Below are positions 17,363 through 26,440 of a DNA stretch of 36,230 bases, piece after piece (positions within the stretch are counted from its first letter, which is position 1; each line of letters starts with the position of its first letter). Under the pieces are notes generated by a model. It did no database searches. It saw only the letters and a program-made list of their open reading frames with translations, and was not told the origin of the DNA. The position numbers were made by a program, and so were the translations under genes. This stretch comes from Verrucomicrobiota bacterium (GTDB lineage: Bacteria; Verrucomicrobiota; Lentisphaeria; JABSQK01; JAJFLO01), in contig JAJFLO010000462.1 in assembly GCA_021772675.1 (NCBI GenBank), forward strand, positions 1 to 36,230. Direction: 5' to 3'.

Positions 17363-17642
17363 TGGTTTTAAACTTGGTAGATTCACACTTGATTTAGATT
17401 CATGAGTAGGCAAAAGTGGTATACCCTTTAAAGAGTTTAGTTAAAAAACTTTACCGATGCAATGCGTCACCGCTACACTCTGATAGGGGTATGCTGCTGC
17501 GAACAAGCATAGTTTGTTTTGTGTTAGCCTAGACCATATATCGGGTCGAAAGTTGCTCCCCGAAACTACATTCTCCTCCTAACTTAAATGATTCTATGCA
17601 GTTCGAATTTTAACGTTTTTAGAAAGCTGGAAATAAAAATTA

Positions 17643-19589
17643 TTAAGCCTCCAAGTTGCTGAATCTAAATAACCTGGCGCTATTGAACAAAACAATAAGC
17701 GTTCCAATGATATGAATTCCAGCGGCAGCAAAAGACTTGAAGAAAGTGGGCTGAAGCTGGAGTGTATTTGCCGTATCATCGAGAATTTGGTTACCAAATA
17801 TAAAAAACATTAGACCACCAACAATCATACTAACACCGATAAGTAAATTTGTGTTAATGATTGATTTGGTTTTCCTGGATAATTCTATTAGAGCAGGGAT
17901 ATTCAATAAATTATTATTCATTAAAGCGATCGAAGCGCTGTTCATTGCGATATCACTTCCGATGGCTCCCATAGCAACACCGATACTACTGGCTGCAATT
18001 GCCGGTGCGTCATTGATGCCATCACCAACAAACATAACTGGCTCAAGCATTATTTTCTTTGTTTCAACAAATTGCGCTTTGGTTTCCGGTAAACATTCAC
18101 ATTTTATTTCATCGATTCCAGCTTGCTGTGCAATGAATTTTGTCACAGTGGGATTATCTCCGGTAACCATGGAACACTCTATAATTCCAAGATTTGATAA
18201 CGATTCTATTGCTGCTTTTGAATGTGCTCGAATCGTATCACTTAAACCTATCCAACCTAATACATCATTGTTTTTTGCCACGTAAATAATACTCATATTC
18301 TGATTTTCTGCATCTTCTTTGTCAACGATATTACTGATGTCTAATTTCTGTTCCTTAAACCACGATTTACGTCCGACGTAGTAATTGTCATTTTTATACT
18401 CAGTTTTGACCCCTTGTCCCGTAATCTCGGTCATCTTGTCCGGACGTTTTAATTTGATACCCGCTTCGCTTGCTAATTCCCGCAATGCTTTTGCAAGCGG
18501 ATGATTACTTTGAGATTCAGTGTTTGCCGCGACGGTCAATAGTTCCGTTAATGTAGAATTGTCACTTGGATTTAAGCTTGCCACTTTAAGTTTTCCTTCA
18601 GTGAGTGTGCCAGTTTTGTCGAAAATTATTGATTTAGTTCTGGCAATGACTTCAAGCAGACCAGCATCCTTGATTAAAACACCCATTCGTGCAGACGCTG
18701 CAATCGCTGCTAAAATTGCAGAAGGAACGGCAACCACCAATGCACAGGGACAGGCGATGACCATTACATAAACCACTTGCATCGGGTCTCGTGAAAAGAA
18801 CCAGATTATGACTGCTAACATAATGACTGATGGTATGTAATAATTGACATATTGATCTGTAAGACGATGGATTGGAATACGGGTTTTCTCTGCTGTCTGA
18901 ATTAATTCTCTCACTTTACCCATCGTTGTGTCAGGTCCTATTCGTGTAACTTTTACATCGACAGAACCCGTTAAATTTTCTGTTCCTGCAAAAACGTCAG
19001 AATTTTCAACTTTGTCTATGGGTAATGATTCTCCAGTTATCGAAGCCTGGTTAACGGTGCTTGATCCAGTTACTATTCTGCCATCTGCGGGGAAATTTTC
19101 ACCTGGACGAATACGAATAATATTGCCAATACATAATTCGTTGATATGAATATTCTCTTCTTTTTCATTTATTAGCTTACGGACGATTATCGGTGTTAAT
19201 TTTATGAGTGATTCAATTGATTCATTGGCACCCGTTGCAGTTTTTGTCTCTATGGTAATTACAATTAACATAATAAATGCAATAATTCCCGCTTCATAAT
19301 ATTTTCCCAATATTATTGATGCGAGCAGAGCCAACGCAACAAGTTCGTTCATGCGAATGCGGCCGGAAATTACATTTTTTAACGCTTTTGTTAATATGGG
19401 CCATGCTAAAATCGAAACCGCTATGACTACGCTGAGTACACTGATCATCGGTTCGTGGCCGTAAAAATAATACTTTGCAAGTACCGCGCATACCAAAAAA
19501 GAGCCACCCATCATCGCAATATGGAGGTTCATGTTCTCAGGGGGATGCGGATGATTGCAATCAATTTGATTTTTAAGGTTTGAAGTCAT
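17643..19589 (-). CDS. P1B-type heavy-metal-translocating ATPase
   Basis: This 648-residue ATPase has an N-terminus rich in Cys and His (CNHPHPPE) but no HMA domain. Membrane segments near 27-95 precede the actuator domain with TGES. The transport-site motif is CPC (Cys280-Pro-Cys282), followed by the phosphorylated DKTGT with Asp324, the HP motif (SNHPLAKAL) and GDGINDAPA. All catalytic motifs are intact. CPC and the HP motif define the P1B group (ZntA, CadA, CopA); the metal cannot be fixed from this, with Zn/Cd/Pb or Cu both possible. It should pump ions out of the cytoplasm. It lies 145 bp downstream of the SPFH cluster on the same strand, probably in the same operon. Confidence 0.92.
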   Translation of the reverse strand: MTSNLKNQIDCNHPHPPENMNLHIAMMGGSFLVCAVLAKYYFYGHEPMISVLSVVIAVSILAWPILTKALKNVISGRIRMNELVALALLASIILGKYYEAGIIAFIMLIVITIETKTATGANESIESLIKLTPIIVRKLINEKEENIHINELCIGNIIRIRPGENFPADGRIVTGSSTVNQASITGESLPIDKVENSDVFAGTENLTGSVDVKVTRIGPDTTMGKVRELIQTAEKTRIPIHRLTDQYVNYYIPSVIMLAVIIWFFSRDPMQVVYVMVIACPCALVVAVPSAILAAIAASARMGVLIKDAGLLEVIARTKSIIFDKTGTLTEGKLKVASLNPSDNSTLTELLTVAANTESQSNHPLAKALRELASEAGIKLKRPDKMTEITGQGVKTEYKNDNYYVGRKSWFKEQKLDISNIVDKEDAENQNMSIIYVAKNNDVLGWIGLSDTIRAHSKAAIESLSNLGIIECSMVTGDNPTVTKFIAQQAGIDEIKCECLPETKAQFVETKKIMLEPVMFVGDGINDAPAIAASSIGVAMGAIGSDIAMNSASIALMNNNLLNIPALIELSRKTKSIINTNLLIGVSMIVGGLMFFIFGNQILDDTANTLQLQPTFFKSFAAAGIHIIGTLIVLFNSARLFRFSNLEA

Positions 19590-19734
19590 GTTAAAAATAT
19601 TTTAGTTAATTGAGTAATTTGGATTTGATCAGAGCACCATATATTTTAGTAACCATGAATCATCAAAAAATATTGCAGGCCTATTATTGTTTAAGTATTT
19701 CACTTAATAACTGATGCACAAAAATTGGTGCAGC

Positions 19735-20790
19735 TTACTCAGCTTCAAGCGTCAAGCGAATTTCTTGACCTTGATTTTTACTGTCTGAATGAATTATATA
19801 TTTCGATCCTACTTTTGACAGCACTTCGTCCAATGTTTGAGAGTACAAACTGATTAACGCTGTCTTTGGCGCACTATTATAGATCTCCAAAATTTTTGTA
19901 AAATATTCTGTTTCAGCTTTTAAGGACGCTACTGATTTCTGACGATATCCCTCTGCATTCGCGACAATTTGAGCCCGTTTTACTTTGCTTTCCATAATCA
20001 CTTTTTGGGCGTACCCTTGCGCGGAATTTAAGATTTGCTTTTCGTCCTGATTTGCCTCGCCTAGTTTAGTGAAATAGGGAATTGTTGATTGAGGTGGCTC
20101 TCTTTTCTCAAAAGCGATATTTTTAACCGTGACACCGATATTGATTTTTGCTAATTGAATAATTACCTGGTTCTGTACTGATTGTTTAATTGATTCAATA
20201 TTTCCATAGAGAATATCATGAATTGAATGGCGTGCGATTTGGTGAAGAATAACCTTGTGCAATACATGACGAATTACGACTTCGGGATTTTTATAGGTTA
20301 ATGCGTAATTCACTGGATGGGTGACGAGATAGGAAATTGACCATTCAGTGTGCAGAATATTGCTGTCTCCGGTCAATAGGTATCCATCGATTCCTGGTCG
20401 CAGCTGATTTAATGATTGATTTGAATTATTTGCTTTCAGGTTTTTGGTGACTGGACCTTGGTCATACCAAAAATAATTACTATGAATAGTTTTCACCTTT
20501 TTTGCCGGAACGCGAATTATCTCATCCATCGGTTTGGGCCAGGCCCAGTGCCAACGTCCACTTGTGACAACCTGTTGATCATTAGTTTTTCCCACAAGTT
20601 GGCCAAATCGTAGGATAATCACATTTTCATTTGGATTGACTATAAATATACCAGACAATAAATACAAAATTAGAAGAATGATTGTCGCAACTTTCAAAGA
20701 TGCGTATCCAAGACGCAACGTTTTTAGAAGGGATTTCTGCCCGTCATTATGGTTGCTTTCTGGAGTTTGGTTTAGGTGATAACTATCCAT
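19735..20790 (-). CDS. HflK-like SPFH membrane protein
   Basis: This 351-residue protein has one N-terminal membrane helix (about 35-52, KVATIILLILYLLSGIF) and then an SPFH/band 7 domain starting VNPNENVIILRFGQL. The GRWHWAWPKPMDEIIRVPAKKVKTI stretch is HflK-like (G-HW--P-P-d---V). A C-terminal coiled-coil region follows, with alanine- and glutamate-rich helices. In known systems HflK and HflC form a periplasmic-facing cage around the FtsH protease. No ftsH is present in the window. It begins 5 bp after the HflC-like gene stop, so the two are coupled. It is the third of three SPFH genes in the operon. Confidence 0.85.
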   Translation of the reverse strand: MDSYHLNQTPESNHNDGQKSLLKTLRLGYASLKVATIILLILYLLSGIFIVNPNENVIILRFGQLVGKTNDQQVVTSGRWHWAWPKPMDEIIRVPAKKVKTIHSNYFWYDQGPVTKNLKANNSNQSLNQLRPGIDGYLLTGDSNILHTEWSISYLVTHPVNYALTYKNPEVVIRHVLHKVILHQIARHSIHDILYGNIESIKQSVQNQVIIQLAKINIGVTVKNIAFEKREPPQSTIPYFTKLGEANQDEKQILNSAQGYAQKVIMESKVKRAQIVANAEGYRQKSVASLKAETEYFTKILEIYNSAPKTALISLYSQTLDEVLSKVGSKYIIHSDSKNQGQEIRLTLEAE

Positions 20791-20795
20791 TGACG

Positions 20796-21734
20796 TTACT
20801 TATTTATTTTGGTTGAAATATTGCTCTCTAATCCCTCGTTTTTCAGTAAATCAAATGGTGCAGTGTTGGTATCCAAAATCAGGGTTGTTTTTTTTGTTAA
20901 TGTTTTCTTGAGCGAATTTAATTTCCTAAGGTAAGACGCAAGTTCCGGATTTTGTTCGAAAACAGCATAATGTTTAGCTGCTTCAGCATCACCTTTTGCA
21001 CGAATTCGAGTTGCTTCGCTCTCTGCACTTGCCAGTAGTTTTACACTTTCACGGTCAGCATCAGCCTTGATTTTTGCTGAAATTAAATCCGCTTCAGATA
21101 AGATTTTTTGAACTTCAATTTCTCGTTCGGCTTCCATCCGTGCAAATACTTTTTTCGTAACTGTTTCCGGAAAGCCCAGATGAGTAACTCCGATATCTGA
21201 CACCTCAATGCCATATAAGTCGAGAGCTTCAATGTTGATCATTACCTGGATCTCCCGCTCGATTCGATTGATTCTAATTTTACTCGGATCAATATTGACC
21301 AATTCTTCAAATTTATATTTTCCAAACACACTGTTTTTATAACTCCTTAACAATGCGGTTAATTCGTGTCGCGCTGCTTGGCTATTTCCAACTCGTTCAA
21401 GATAGGTCAGACGCTTATCTTTTGATATTTTCCAGCACATAAAAAGTGTTACGGTGATATTTTTTTCGTCGTTTGTAAAAATTTCTTCGACGATACCTGA
21501 TTCGCCTTCAAAGCACTGAATTCGGTTATCCGCTCTCCAAACAGTTTCAAATGGTAATTTTAAATGGAGGCCCGGCTCGGTATTTTTCTCAACTAGCGGT
21601 TTACCAAATCTCAGCACAACCGCGTATTCGGTAAATCGGACGCTATAGGTAAATAATTTGATGCACAATATGGTTAGGATCATTGTAATCGTCAGGTACA
21701 TTGGCCAACGAAGTGATTTTCTGTCTTCTGGCAT
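20796..21734 (-). CDS. hflC: HflC-like SPFH membrane protein
   Basis: The start is fixed at the ATG at 21734 by a strong GAGGAG site upstream; a longer TTG frame from 21758 overlaps the previous gene and is less likely. The 312-residue protein has an N-terminal helix (about 12-30), then an SPFH domain (YAVVLRFGKPLVEKNTEPGLHLKLPF, typical HflC), a long Arg/Glu/Ala-rich coiled coil (KVFARMEAEREIEVQKILSEA, AESEATRIRAKGDAEA) and a short tail. It should sit in the inner membrane facing the periplasm and hetero-oligomerise with the adjacent HflK-like proteins. The start follows the upstream stop by 1 bp, so translational coupling is very likely. Confidence 0.87.
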   Translation of the reverse strand: MPEDRKSLRWPMYLTITMILTILCIKLFTYSVRFTEYAVVLRFGKPLVEKNTEPGLHLKLPFETVWRADNRIQCFEGESGIVEEIFTNDEKNITVTLFMCWKISKDKRLTYLERVGNSQAARHELTALLRSYKNSVFGKYKFEELVNIDPSKIRINRIEREIQVMINIEALDLYGIEVSDIGVTHLGFPETVTKKVFARMEAEREIEVQKILSEADLISAKIKADADRESVKLLASAESEATRIRAKGDAEAAKHYAVFEQNPELASYLRKLNSLKKTLTKKTTLILDTNTAPFDLLKNEGLESNISTKINK

Positions 21735-21735
21735 T

Positions 21736-23694
21736 TTAATTCTCCTCAGTGGGGTCAATTTTCAGGTCATTTAATAAGTCATGTCGCAATTTATGCTGGG
21801 AATCTATAATGAATATTTCCCTGGACGCGCAGGTTATAATATATTTTTTTTTATCTTCAGTTTCTGTTTCAAACATTTCTAGAAACGTTCGCAATTTATA
21901 CAAACCAGATGACGTAACAAATATTTGCTGTTGCTCCCGAAATCGTAATGCTTCTGCTTTCGCAAGTAGTTTCTCCTGATATAAATAACCTTCAGCTTCC
22001 ATTTTGGAGGTGTAGCTTGCCATTTCTGCATCACGTTGTGTTCGCATTGCCACTTGCCTGGACTTAAGAATATTTGTATTCATTATTTCCTTTGCTCCGA
22101 TGACGTTTTGAAAGGCTCCTGCTACCACGACAGGTGGATGGATTTCCATTATACCAACATAATGAATTTTTAATCCTAGAGGAGGATTAGTCTTTGCTAC
22201 TGCTGTTTTTATTCTAGTCTCGATATCTGATTTAGCTTCCATGCGCCCCGGTCCTATGACGTGGATAAAATCGGCTGACGCAAAGTAGGTAATGATTTCA
22301 CGATAAGCAATTTTCTTGATAATATCTTCCTGATTTTGGTAGTTATATGCGTAGTCCAAAATCTTAGTTTCATCAACTGAGTAAAATACTGGAATAGCAG
22401 CAGCGATTAAGTTGATGGAAGATTGATTGTCACCTGAATCGATGGGCGCATCATTAAAGTGGGAATGAGCTGAGTCGGAACGACTTGCAATCATAAAAAT
22501 TTCTTCGGATTCATGATGACGTTTATTCCAAAGAATTATTTTGTCTGTGTGACTGTTATCATTATTAGTAATGGCTGATCCATGAGAATCCTTATTAGGA
22601 TTAGATTCCAAATCTTCGAAACCGACAATTACTTTCCTAATCTTTTTTACCGGGATTTTTACTAGACGATCAATAGGCCTAGGAAATTTAAAATGCAGTC
22701 CAGGTTGTAAAAATGATTCAGTATTTGGTTTTCCAGCTCGCTCAATGATACCCAGTTCGTCGGAATCGATTGTGACAATGCAGTCAAAGAAATACAAACA
22801 AAGGAAAATCAGCATAATATAGGGAAAAATTAATCGGTGTATTAGCTGACTTAATCCTGATTCTGAAACTTTAATACCAAACTGATATTCGATGGTATTT
22901 GCCATATTTCTTAGAATGCCATCATGAGCTGTGAAGAGGGACAAAAGACGACTTTCAAATAAGGGTCTGTCCTCGGATGATTGTGTTCGTGGACGATATA
23001 ATTCGATGATAACATTACAAATAAGTTCGATTCCCAATAATGTATTAACCAGTGCAATTATACGCGCACAGGCATAATCTGGATTAATTGTGGAAATATA
23101 AGAAATTACGGTGGAACAAATGGCCAATGCATAAAGAACGCTGGTAAATAAGAGCCAAGACCCGATCGGCTGTAGCCAACGTTGCAATTGAGTTCTGGAA
23201 AGACCATTGAAATAGCTTCCGGAAAGTAGGCAAAAAAAGAACATAAAAAAACAGATTCCAGAAATACTAAAACTATTGACACTGGCATCAATTGGTAATT
23301 GGTATGTCCAGAGTTTGAATCTATGAAGATTGAATCCACTAAATAAAACTCCTGTAATAACTGTTACTGTGGGAAGAATATAGTTAATAAACGACCTGTA
23401 AGTAACAGAAGCTGGTCTTCTCTGTGAAGATTTGTTGAATATATTAGAGGATTCTAAGTCTTTTTCTAAAGCATCATAGTTGTCATCTTCCTCTGATTTT
23501 CGTTTACCCAAATATGATTCCAAATAGGCTGCCATAGAGATAACAGCAGACAAAATTAAGGTTAATGATATGCTTTTCAGAATAAAAATATTAGGCCATT
23601 TGTCTGAAAAAAAACCATTCAATAAATTGAGTAAAATTATAATAATTAGACACACTAAAGAATGCTGATTTGATTTTTTTGATAGATCATTCAT
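21736..23694 (-). CDS. Large polytopic SPFH protein (HflK-like with extra membrane domain)
   Basis: At 652 residues this is about double the usual HflK length. The first 310 residues hold several hydrophobic segments (near 12-30, 37-55, 107-125, 143-160, 178-200, 205-230 and 287-308) and no known enzymatic motif. From about 310 the protein is SPFH-like: SDELGIIERAGKPNTESFLQPGLHFKFPRPIDRLVKIPVKKIRKV matches HflK spacing, and a coiled-coil Glu/Ala/Lys region follows (AMRTQRDAEMASYTSKMEAEG). A charged insert rich in Asn, Ser and His sits within the band 7 domain. It is the first gene of the minus-strand SPFH operon. The N-terminal membrane domain is the unusual feature and may anchor or gate the complex. 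Confidence 0.78.
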   Translation of the reverse strand: MNDLSKKSNQHSLVCLIIIILLNLLNGFFSDKWPNIFILKSISLTLILSAVISMAAYLESYLGKRKSEEDDNYDALEKDLESSNIFNKSSQRRPASVTYRSFINYILPTVTVITGVLFSGFNLHRFKLWTYQLPIDASVNSFSISGICFFMFFFCLLSGSYFNGLSRTQLQRWLQPIGSWLLFTSVLYALAICSTVISYISTINPDYACARIIALVNTLLGIELICNVIIELYRPRTQSSEDRPLFESRLLSLFTAHDGILRNMANTIEYQFGIKVSESGLSQLIHRLIFPYIMLIFLCLYFFDCIVTIDSDELGIIERAGKPNTESFLQPGLHFKFPRPIDRLVKIPVKKIRKVIVGFEDLESNPNKDSHGSAITNNDNSHTDKIILWNKRHHESEEIFMIASRSDSAHSHFNDAPIDSGDNQSSINLIAAAIPVFYSVDETKILDYAYNYQNQEDIIKKIAYREIITYFASADFIHVIGPGRMEAKSDIETRIKTAVAKTNPPLGLKIHYVGIMEIHPPVVVAGAFQNVIGAKEIMNTNILKSRQVAMRTQRDAEMASYTSKMEAEGYLYQEKLLAKAEALRFREQQQIFVTSSGLYKLRTFLEMFETETEDKKKYIITCASREIFIIDSQHKLRHDLLNDLKIDPTEEN

Positions 23695-23785
23695 GCTAAC
23701 TCAATCGAGTTTTCATTAATTATTTGCAATGGTTAAGTGATCAAGACATTTTAAGAAAATTATTGATTTGGCCATGGATACATTC

Positions 23786-23987
23786 TAACCTATATTATGC
23801 ATAAAGTGTTGTGATAAGGGTTGTTATATTGCGTGAAATTAACGAGTTGTGAATGTTATTCGTGTGCAGAAATAGTGTTGTAAATCCGCCGTGGTGGAAA
23901 CTATTTCGAACCCGTAGAACTTTATAACTCGTTGATATTATGTGATATAATTACTCGTAATAGAAAGTTTATGAATAATCCAGGCTA
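23786..23987. repeat. 202-bp palindromic MITE-like element, group B copy 2
   Basis: This has the same length as the copy at 11453-11654 but lies in the opposite orientation: its reverse complement contains the same CGAAATAGTTTCC, CCGCC/GGCGG centre and CACTATTTCTGCAC blocks. The ends are TAACCTATATTATGCATAAA and TTTATGAATAATCCAGGCTA. The TA ends are kept. It lies about 90 bp upstream of the first SPFH gene, so its right arm could overlap that promoter region. Confidence 0.85.
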
Positions 23988-24075
23988 AGGCAGTTAAAAA
24001 AGTGAATCTAAAACAATGTTCCATCTTTTGGGAATTTCCAACGCCAGACCTACTAACAAATATCAATATTAATCC

Positions 24076-24244
24076 TAATCCGGATTTCTCACAATCCTTT
24101 TGTTACAAAATCGTATATCACCTAAATTCAAGGTCTTAATTTGTCTCGCGAACTCAATGTGTCTCGACACACTGTCATCCGCTCGTCTATGTCAACAGGC
24201 AATCTAAGCTTTCTCTCCACAAAATTTGTGAGAAAACCGGGTTA
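24076..24244. repeat. Palindromic MITE-like element, group C copy 1
   Basis: The ends are inverted: TAATCCGGATTTCTCACAA on the left and TTGTGAGAAAACCGGGTTA on the right, with about two mismatches. The centre carries TGTGTCTCGACACACTGTCAT, a short hairpin followed by a conserved tail that is shared with the second copy at 24685-24864. Its right-end TA is also the left end of the group D element. Confidence 0.78.
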
Positions 24245-24408
24245 GCAGTCTGTTGGACTTTGGAAGAATCTACTGCGAAAACCGCATTCTTGGCGCATTT
24301 TTGTCCAAATTATCGTCGAATATCGCAATATATTCCTAAAATTTGGACAAAAATGCTATCAATTTGATGATTTTCTCGCAACAATTTCCAAAGTCCGACA
24401 GACTGCTA
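24243..24408. repeat. Palindromic MITE-like element, group D
   Basis: Left end TAGCAGTCTGTTGGACTTTGGAA and right end TTCCAAAGTCCGACAGACTGCTA are inverted with one mismatch in 23. A second, perfect 17-bp inverted pair lies inside: GCATTTTTGTCCAAATT at 24295-24311 and its reverse complement at 24340-24356. It begins and ends with TA and directly abuts group C copy 1. Only one copy is in the window. Confidence 0.8.
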
Positions 24409-24684
24409 GAGCCGTGAGTAGTAAATATACAGAGAGAAACAGGAAAATCGAATCTTGTGCCAACTAGTTTTCATGTGGGAATTCGCGCAGAGGGGAATGA
24501 ATTACCTGAAGATCGGGTATTCTGCGAGTTTATTTGGTATTTCTTTCCAGTAACGGACTATTAAAAAAACGATGTGCCGATTTTGGTCTGAATGATCAAC
24601 TTATCCATAAAAAAATTGAAAAATAATGTTAAGCTAACTGGAGGATCTTGAAAAGATTTATGTCGCTGGAAAATTTATACGTTC

Positions 24685-24864
24685 TAACCCACATTTCTCA
24701 CAAAGCATCTACTATGAGAACGTATATTACTTCATTTCAGCATGTTACCTTGACTATTGGATTCTGTGTGTCTTAACACACTGTCATTCTCTATCCAGCG
24801 GGAAAATACTGAAATGACGCAATCTAAGTCCTCACATTACGAAGTTTGTGAGAAAAGCGGGCTA
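24685..24864. repeat. Palindromic MITE-like element, group C copy 2
   Basis: The ends are TAACCCACATTTCTCACAAA and TTTGTGAGAAAAGCGGGCTA, matching group C copy 1. The interior keeps the TGTGTCTTAACACACTGTCAT hairpin and tail seen in copy 1. Length is 180 bp versus 169. It starts and ends with TA and lies just downstream of the coiled-coil gene on its transcribed side, so it could act as a 3' hairpin for that transcript. Confidence 0.8.
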
Positions 24865-24916
24865 GGCGGAGAACAGTAATAAAACGAAGAGTGTTCAGAT
24901 GAATATATTATTTTGA

Positions 24917-25666
24917 TTATTGATACTGAGAAAATTCAGATTGCGCTTTTTCCAGATTTGATTTCAGGTTATTGGTCTCTTTTTCAGATTTGGCAAGTTT
25001 CTCGCGGTATATTCTAAGTTCATTGAGTAGGTAATCCGCCTTGTTTTTTGCGTCATTTACCTTAAAATTTGCTACTTTGCGTTTCCATTGTTCTCGTGTT
25101 CTTGCTGCAACTATAGTTCTCGCGGTAACCTCTGCTTGTGTTTCCCTTACTTTGATCTCCAATTTTTTTACTTTTCTTTTATATCGAGTTTGTTGTTTCA
25201 CTCGGATATCATAGGATCTTCTCGTAACTTCCAAATTATACTGGCTTTTTGCTTTTGCCTCGAGTTTTGAAAAATGCCGCGCTTTTTCTTTTGCAACTAT
25301 CAGCTTTGCCTCCTGCTCTTGGATGCTGGTAGAAATTTTTTGTACCGTATTTTTTGCAGACTTTAAATCCCTTTCAACGTGTTGAATTGCGTCGTCTGCG
25401 CCGGGCACTTCCATGCGTTTTAATCTCAACTTGTGGTCGACATTTGTGACATTCTGCGTTGCCGTATCGAGTTTTTTCTTTAGCCTTTCTAATGCTGCTT
25501 CCTGGCGTGCCACAATGTTTTTAGAACTTGACGCTCGTTGGGCAATTCGTTGAACATGTTCCTCCGTTAGTGCAAATCCAGACACTGAAAAACAATAATA
25601 TGAAAGTAAAATCAATTTTAATAGTGGGCTATAACACGATGCAATAGGCGATATTTTGAATTTCAT
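24917..25666 (-). CDS. Exported coiled-coil protein of unknown function
   Basis: This 249-residue protein begins with a hydrophobic segment (LLKLILLSYYCFSVSGFA, about 15-32) that looks like a signal peptide with cleavage after Ala. The rest is almost entirely Lys-, Glu-, Ala- and Gln-rich helix with heptad-like leucine/alanine spacing from about 40 to 245, a long coiled coil. No enzymatic motif is seen. The ATG is preceded by AAGGAG 8 bp away, a strong start. Predicted location is the periplasm. It could be a structural or adaptor protein of the envelope; similarity to coiled-coil parts of secretion adaptors cannot be tested here. Its neighbours are the NusG-like gene upstream and palindromic repeats downstream. 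Confidence 0.65.
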   Translation of the reverse strand: MKFKISPIASCYSPLLKLILLSYYCFSVSGFALTEEHVQRIAQRASSSKNIVARQEAALERLKKKLDTATQNVTNVDHKLRLKRMEVPGADDAIQHVERDLKSAKNTVQKISTSIQEQEAKLIVAKEKARHFSKLEAKAKSQYNLEVTRRSYDIRVKQQTRYKRKVKKLEIKVRETQAEVTARTIVAARTREQWKRKVANFKVNDAKNKADYLLNELRIYREKLAKSEKETNNLKSNLEKAQSEFSQYQ

Positions 25667-25909
25667 TGTGTGAGTCTCCTTATCACTCAGTAATTCAGGT
25701 AAAATTTAATTTATGCTGCAAATTATAATTACGTTATCTATAGCAGAATTCATGAAAAATATGCGGTGAATTTGGGTAAAACACGATGTATGAATATTTT
25801 CAACTGTACAGTATGACCGAATCTCAAATTTTTGCAATGCTTTTTGTATCAAAGTTTTGCATCTGTTCCCACATGATTTTTTACGGAATTTGGTTTAATA
25901 TAATATCCA

Positions 25910-26440
25910 TTAGTCTTTATCTTTAACAAGTAATTCTCTATCGACTTCAACTTTGGCTACGGTTGACATGATTTCCAGTAGAACAACAACTCTCTCTTCT
26001 GCGGATGAATTTCGGTCAAAAATTGCTTTCATTCCCTGGTAGGGACCGGTGAGGATTTCCACCTTGTCTCCTGCATTTAAATCAAGTTGATTCACTGTAT
26101 AAACATCATATTCACAGCGTGAGCGGATTTCGTCAATAACTTCAGTGGGGACTTGTGCGGGTTTATTGCCAAATGAGACCAATGAAGACACGCCTCGCGT
26201 TGATCTAATTTTGGGCATACATTCTAAATCTTTAAGATTTAGGAACAGATAACGAGGAAACATAGGTGTAACTACCCACTGCAATTTTCTACGATAAAGT
26301 CGTTTACATTTTATATAAGGTAAATATACATCGAAGTTTTGCCGTAAGAGATGCGTGAGAGACAGTTTCTCTTCATGGGGTTTTGTCAATACGCAATACC
26401 AACAGCAGGATTGGTCAGGTTCATTTGTCGGATTAGTCAT
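25910..26440 (-). CDS. NusG/RfaH-like transcription antitermination factor
   Basis: This 176-residue protein has an NGN domain at the N-terminus (WYCVLTKPHEEK, then FDVYLPYIK and MFPRYLFLNLKD, all typical) and a C-terminal KOW motif (LNAGDKVEILTGPYQGMKAIF). This is the architecture and length of specialised NusG paralogues such as RfaH and the UpxY regulators, which bind RNA polymerase and let it read through long polysaccharide operons. It lies 200 bp from the polysaccharide locus and is divergently transcribed from it, so control of that locus is a reasonable inference. An ops-like GGCGGTAG sequence was looked for by eye in the 26.4-26.6 kb and 28.4-29.1 kb leaders and was not found. Confidence 0.87.
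   Translation of the reverse strand: MTNPTNEPDQSCCWYCVLTKPHEEKLSLTHLLRQNFDVYLPYIKCKRLYRRKLQWVVTPMFPRYLFLNLKDLECMPKIRSTRGVSSLVSFGNKPAQVPTEVIDEIRSRCEYDVYTVNQLDLNAGDKVEILTGPYQGMKAIFDRNSSAEERVVVLLEIMSTVAKVEVDRELLVKDKD

Larger units (their letters stand above)
23695..24916. other. 1.2-kb intergenic stretch built largely of palindromic elements
   Basis: No gene is supported across this gap upstream of the SPFH operon. It contains group B copy 2 (23786-23987), group C copy 1 (24076-24244), group D (24243-24408) and group C copy 2 (24685-24864). The 276 bp at 24409-24684 show only short open frames, one ending at LLKKRCADFGLNDQLIHKK, which may be a broken gene remnant. Confidence 0.65.

Noticed and set aside
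17414-17642. Minus-strand frame after a strong AGGAGG, about 40 codons
   Set aside because: The ATG after the AGGAGG is followed at once by TAG, and the other frame has no start codon near the site.
24409-24684. Small open frames between elements D and C
   Set aside because: They are short, in different frames, and have no clear start or match, so at most a decayed remnant.
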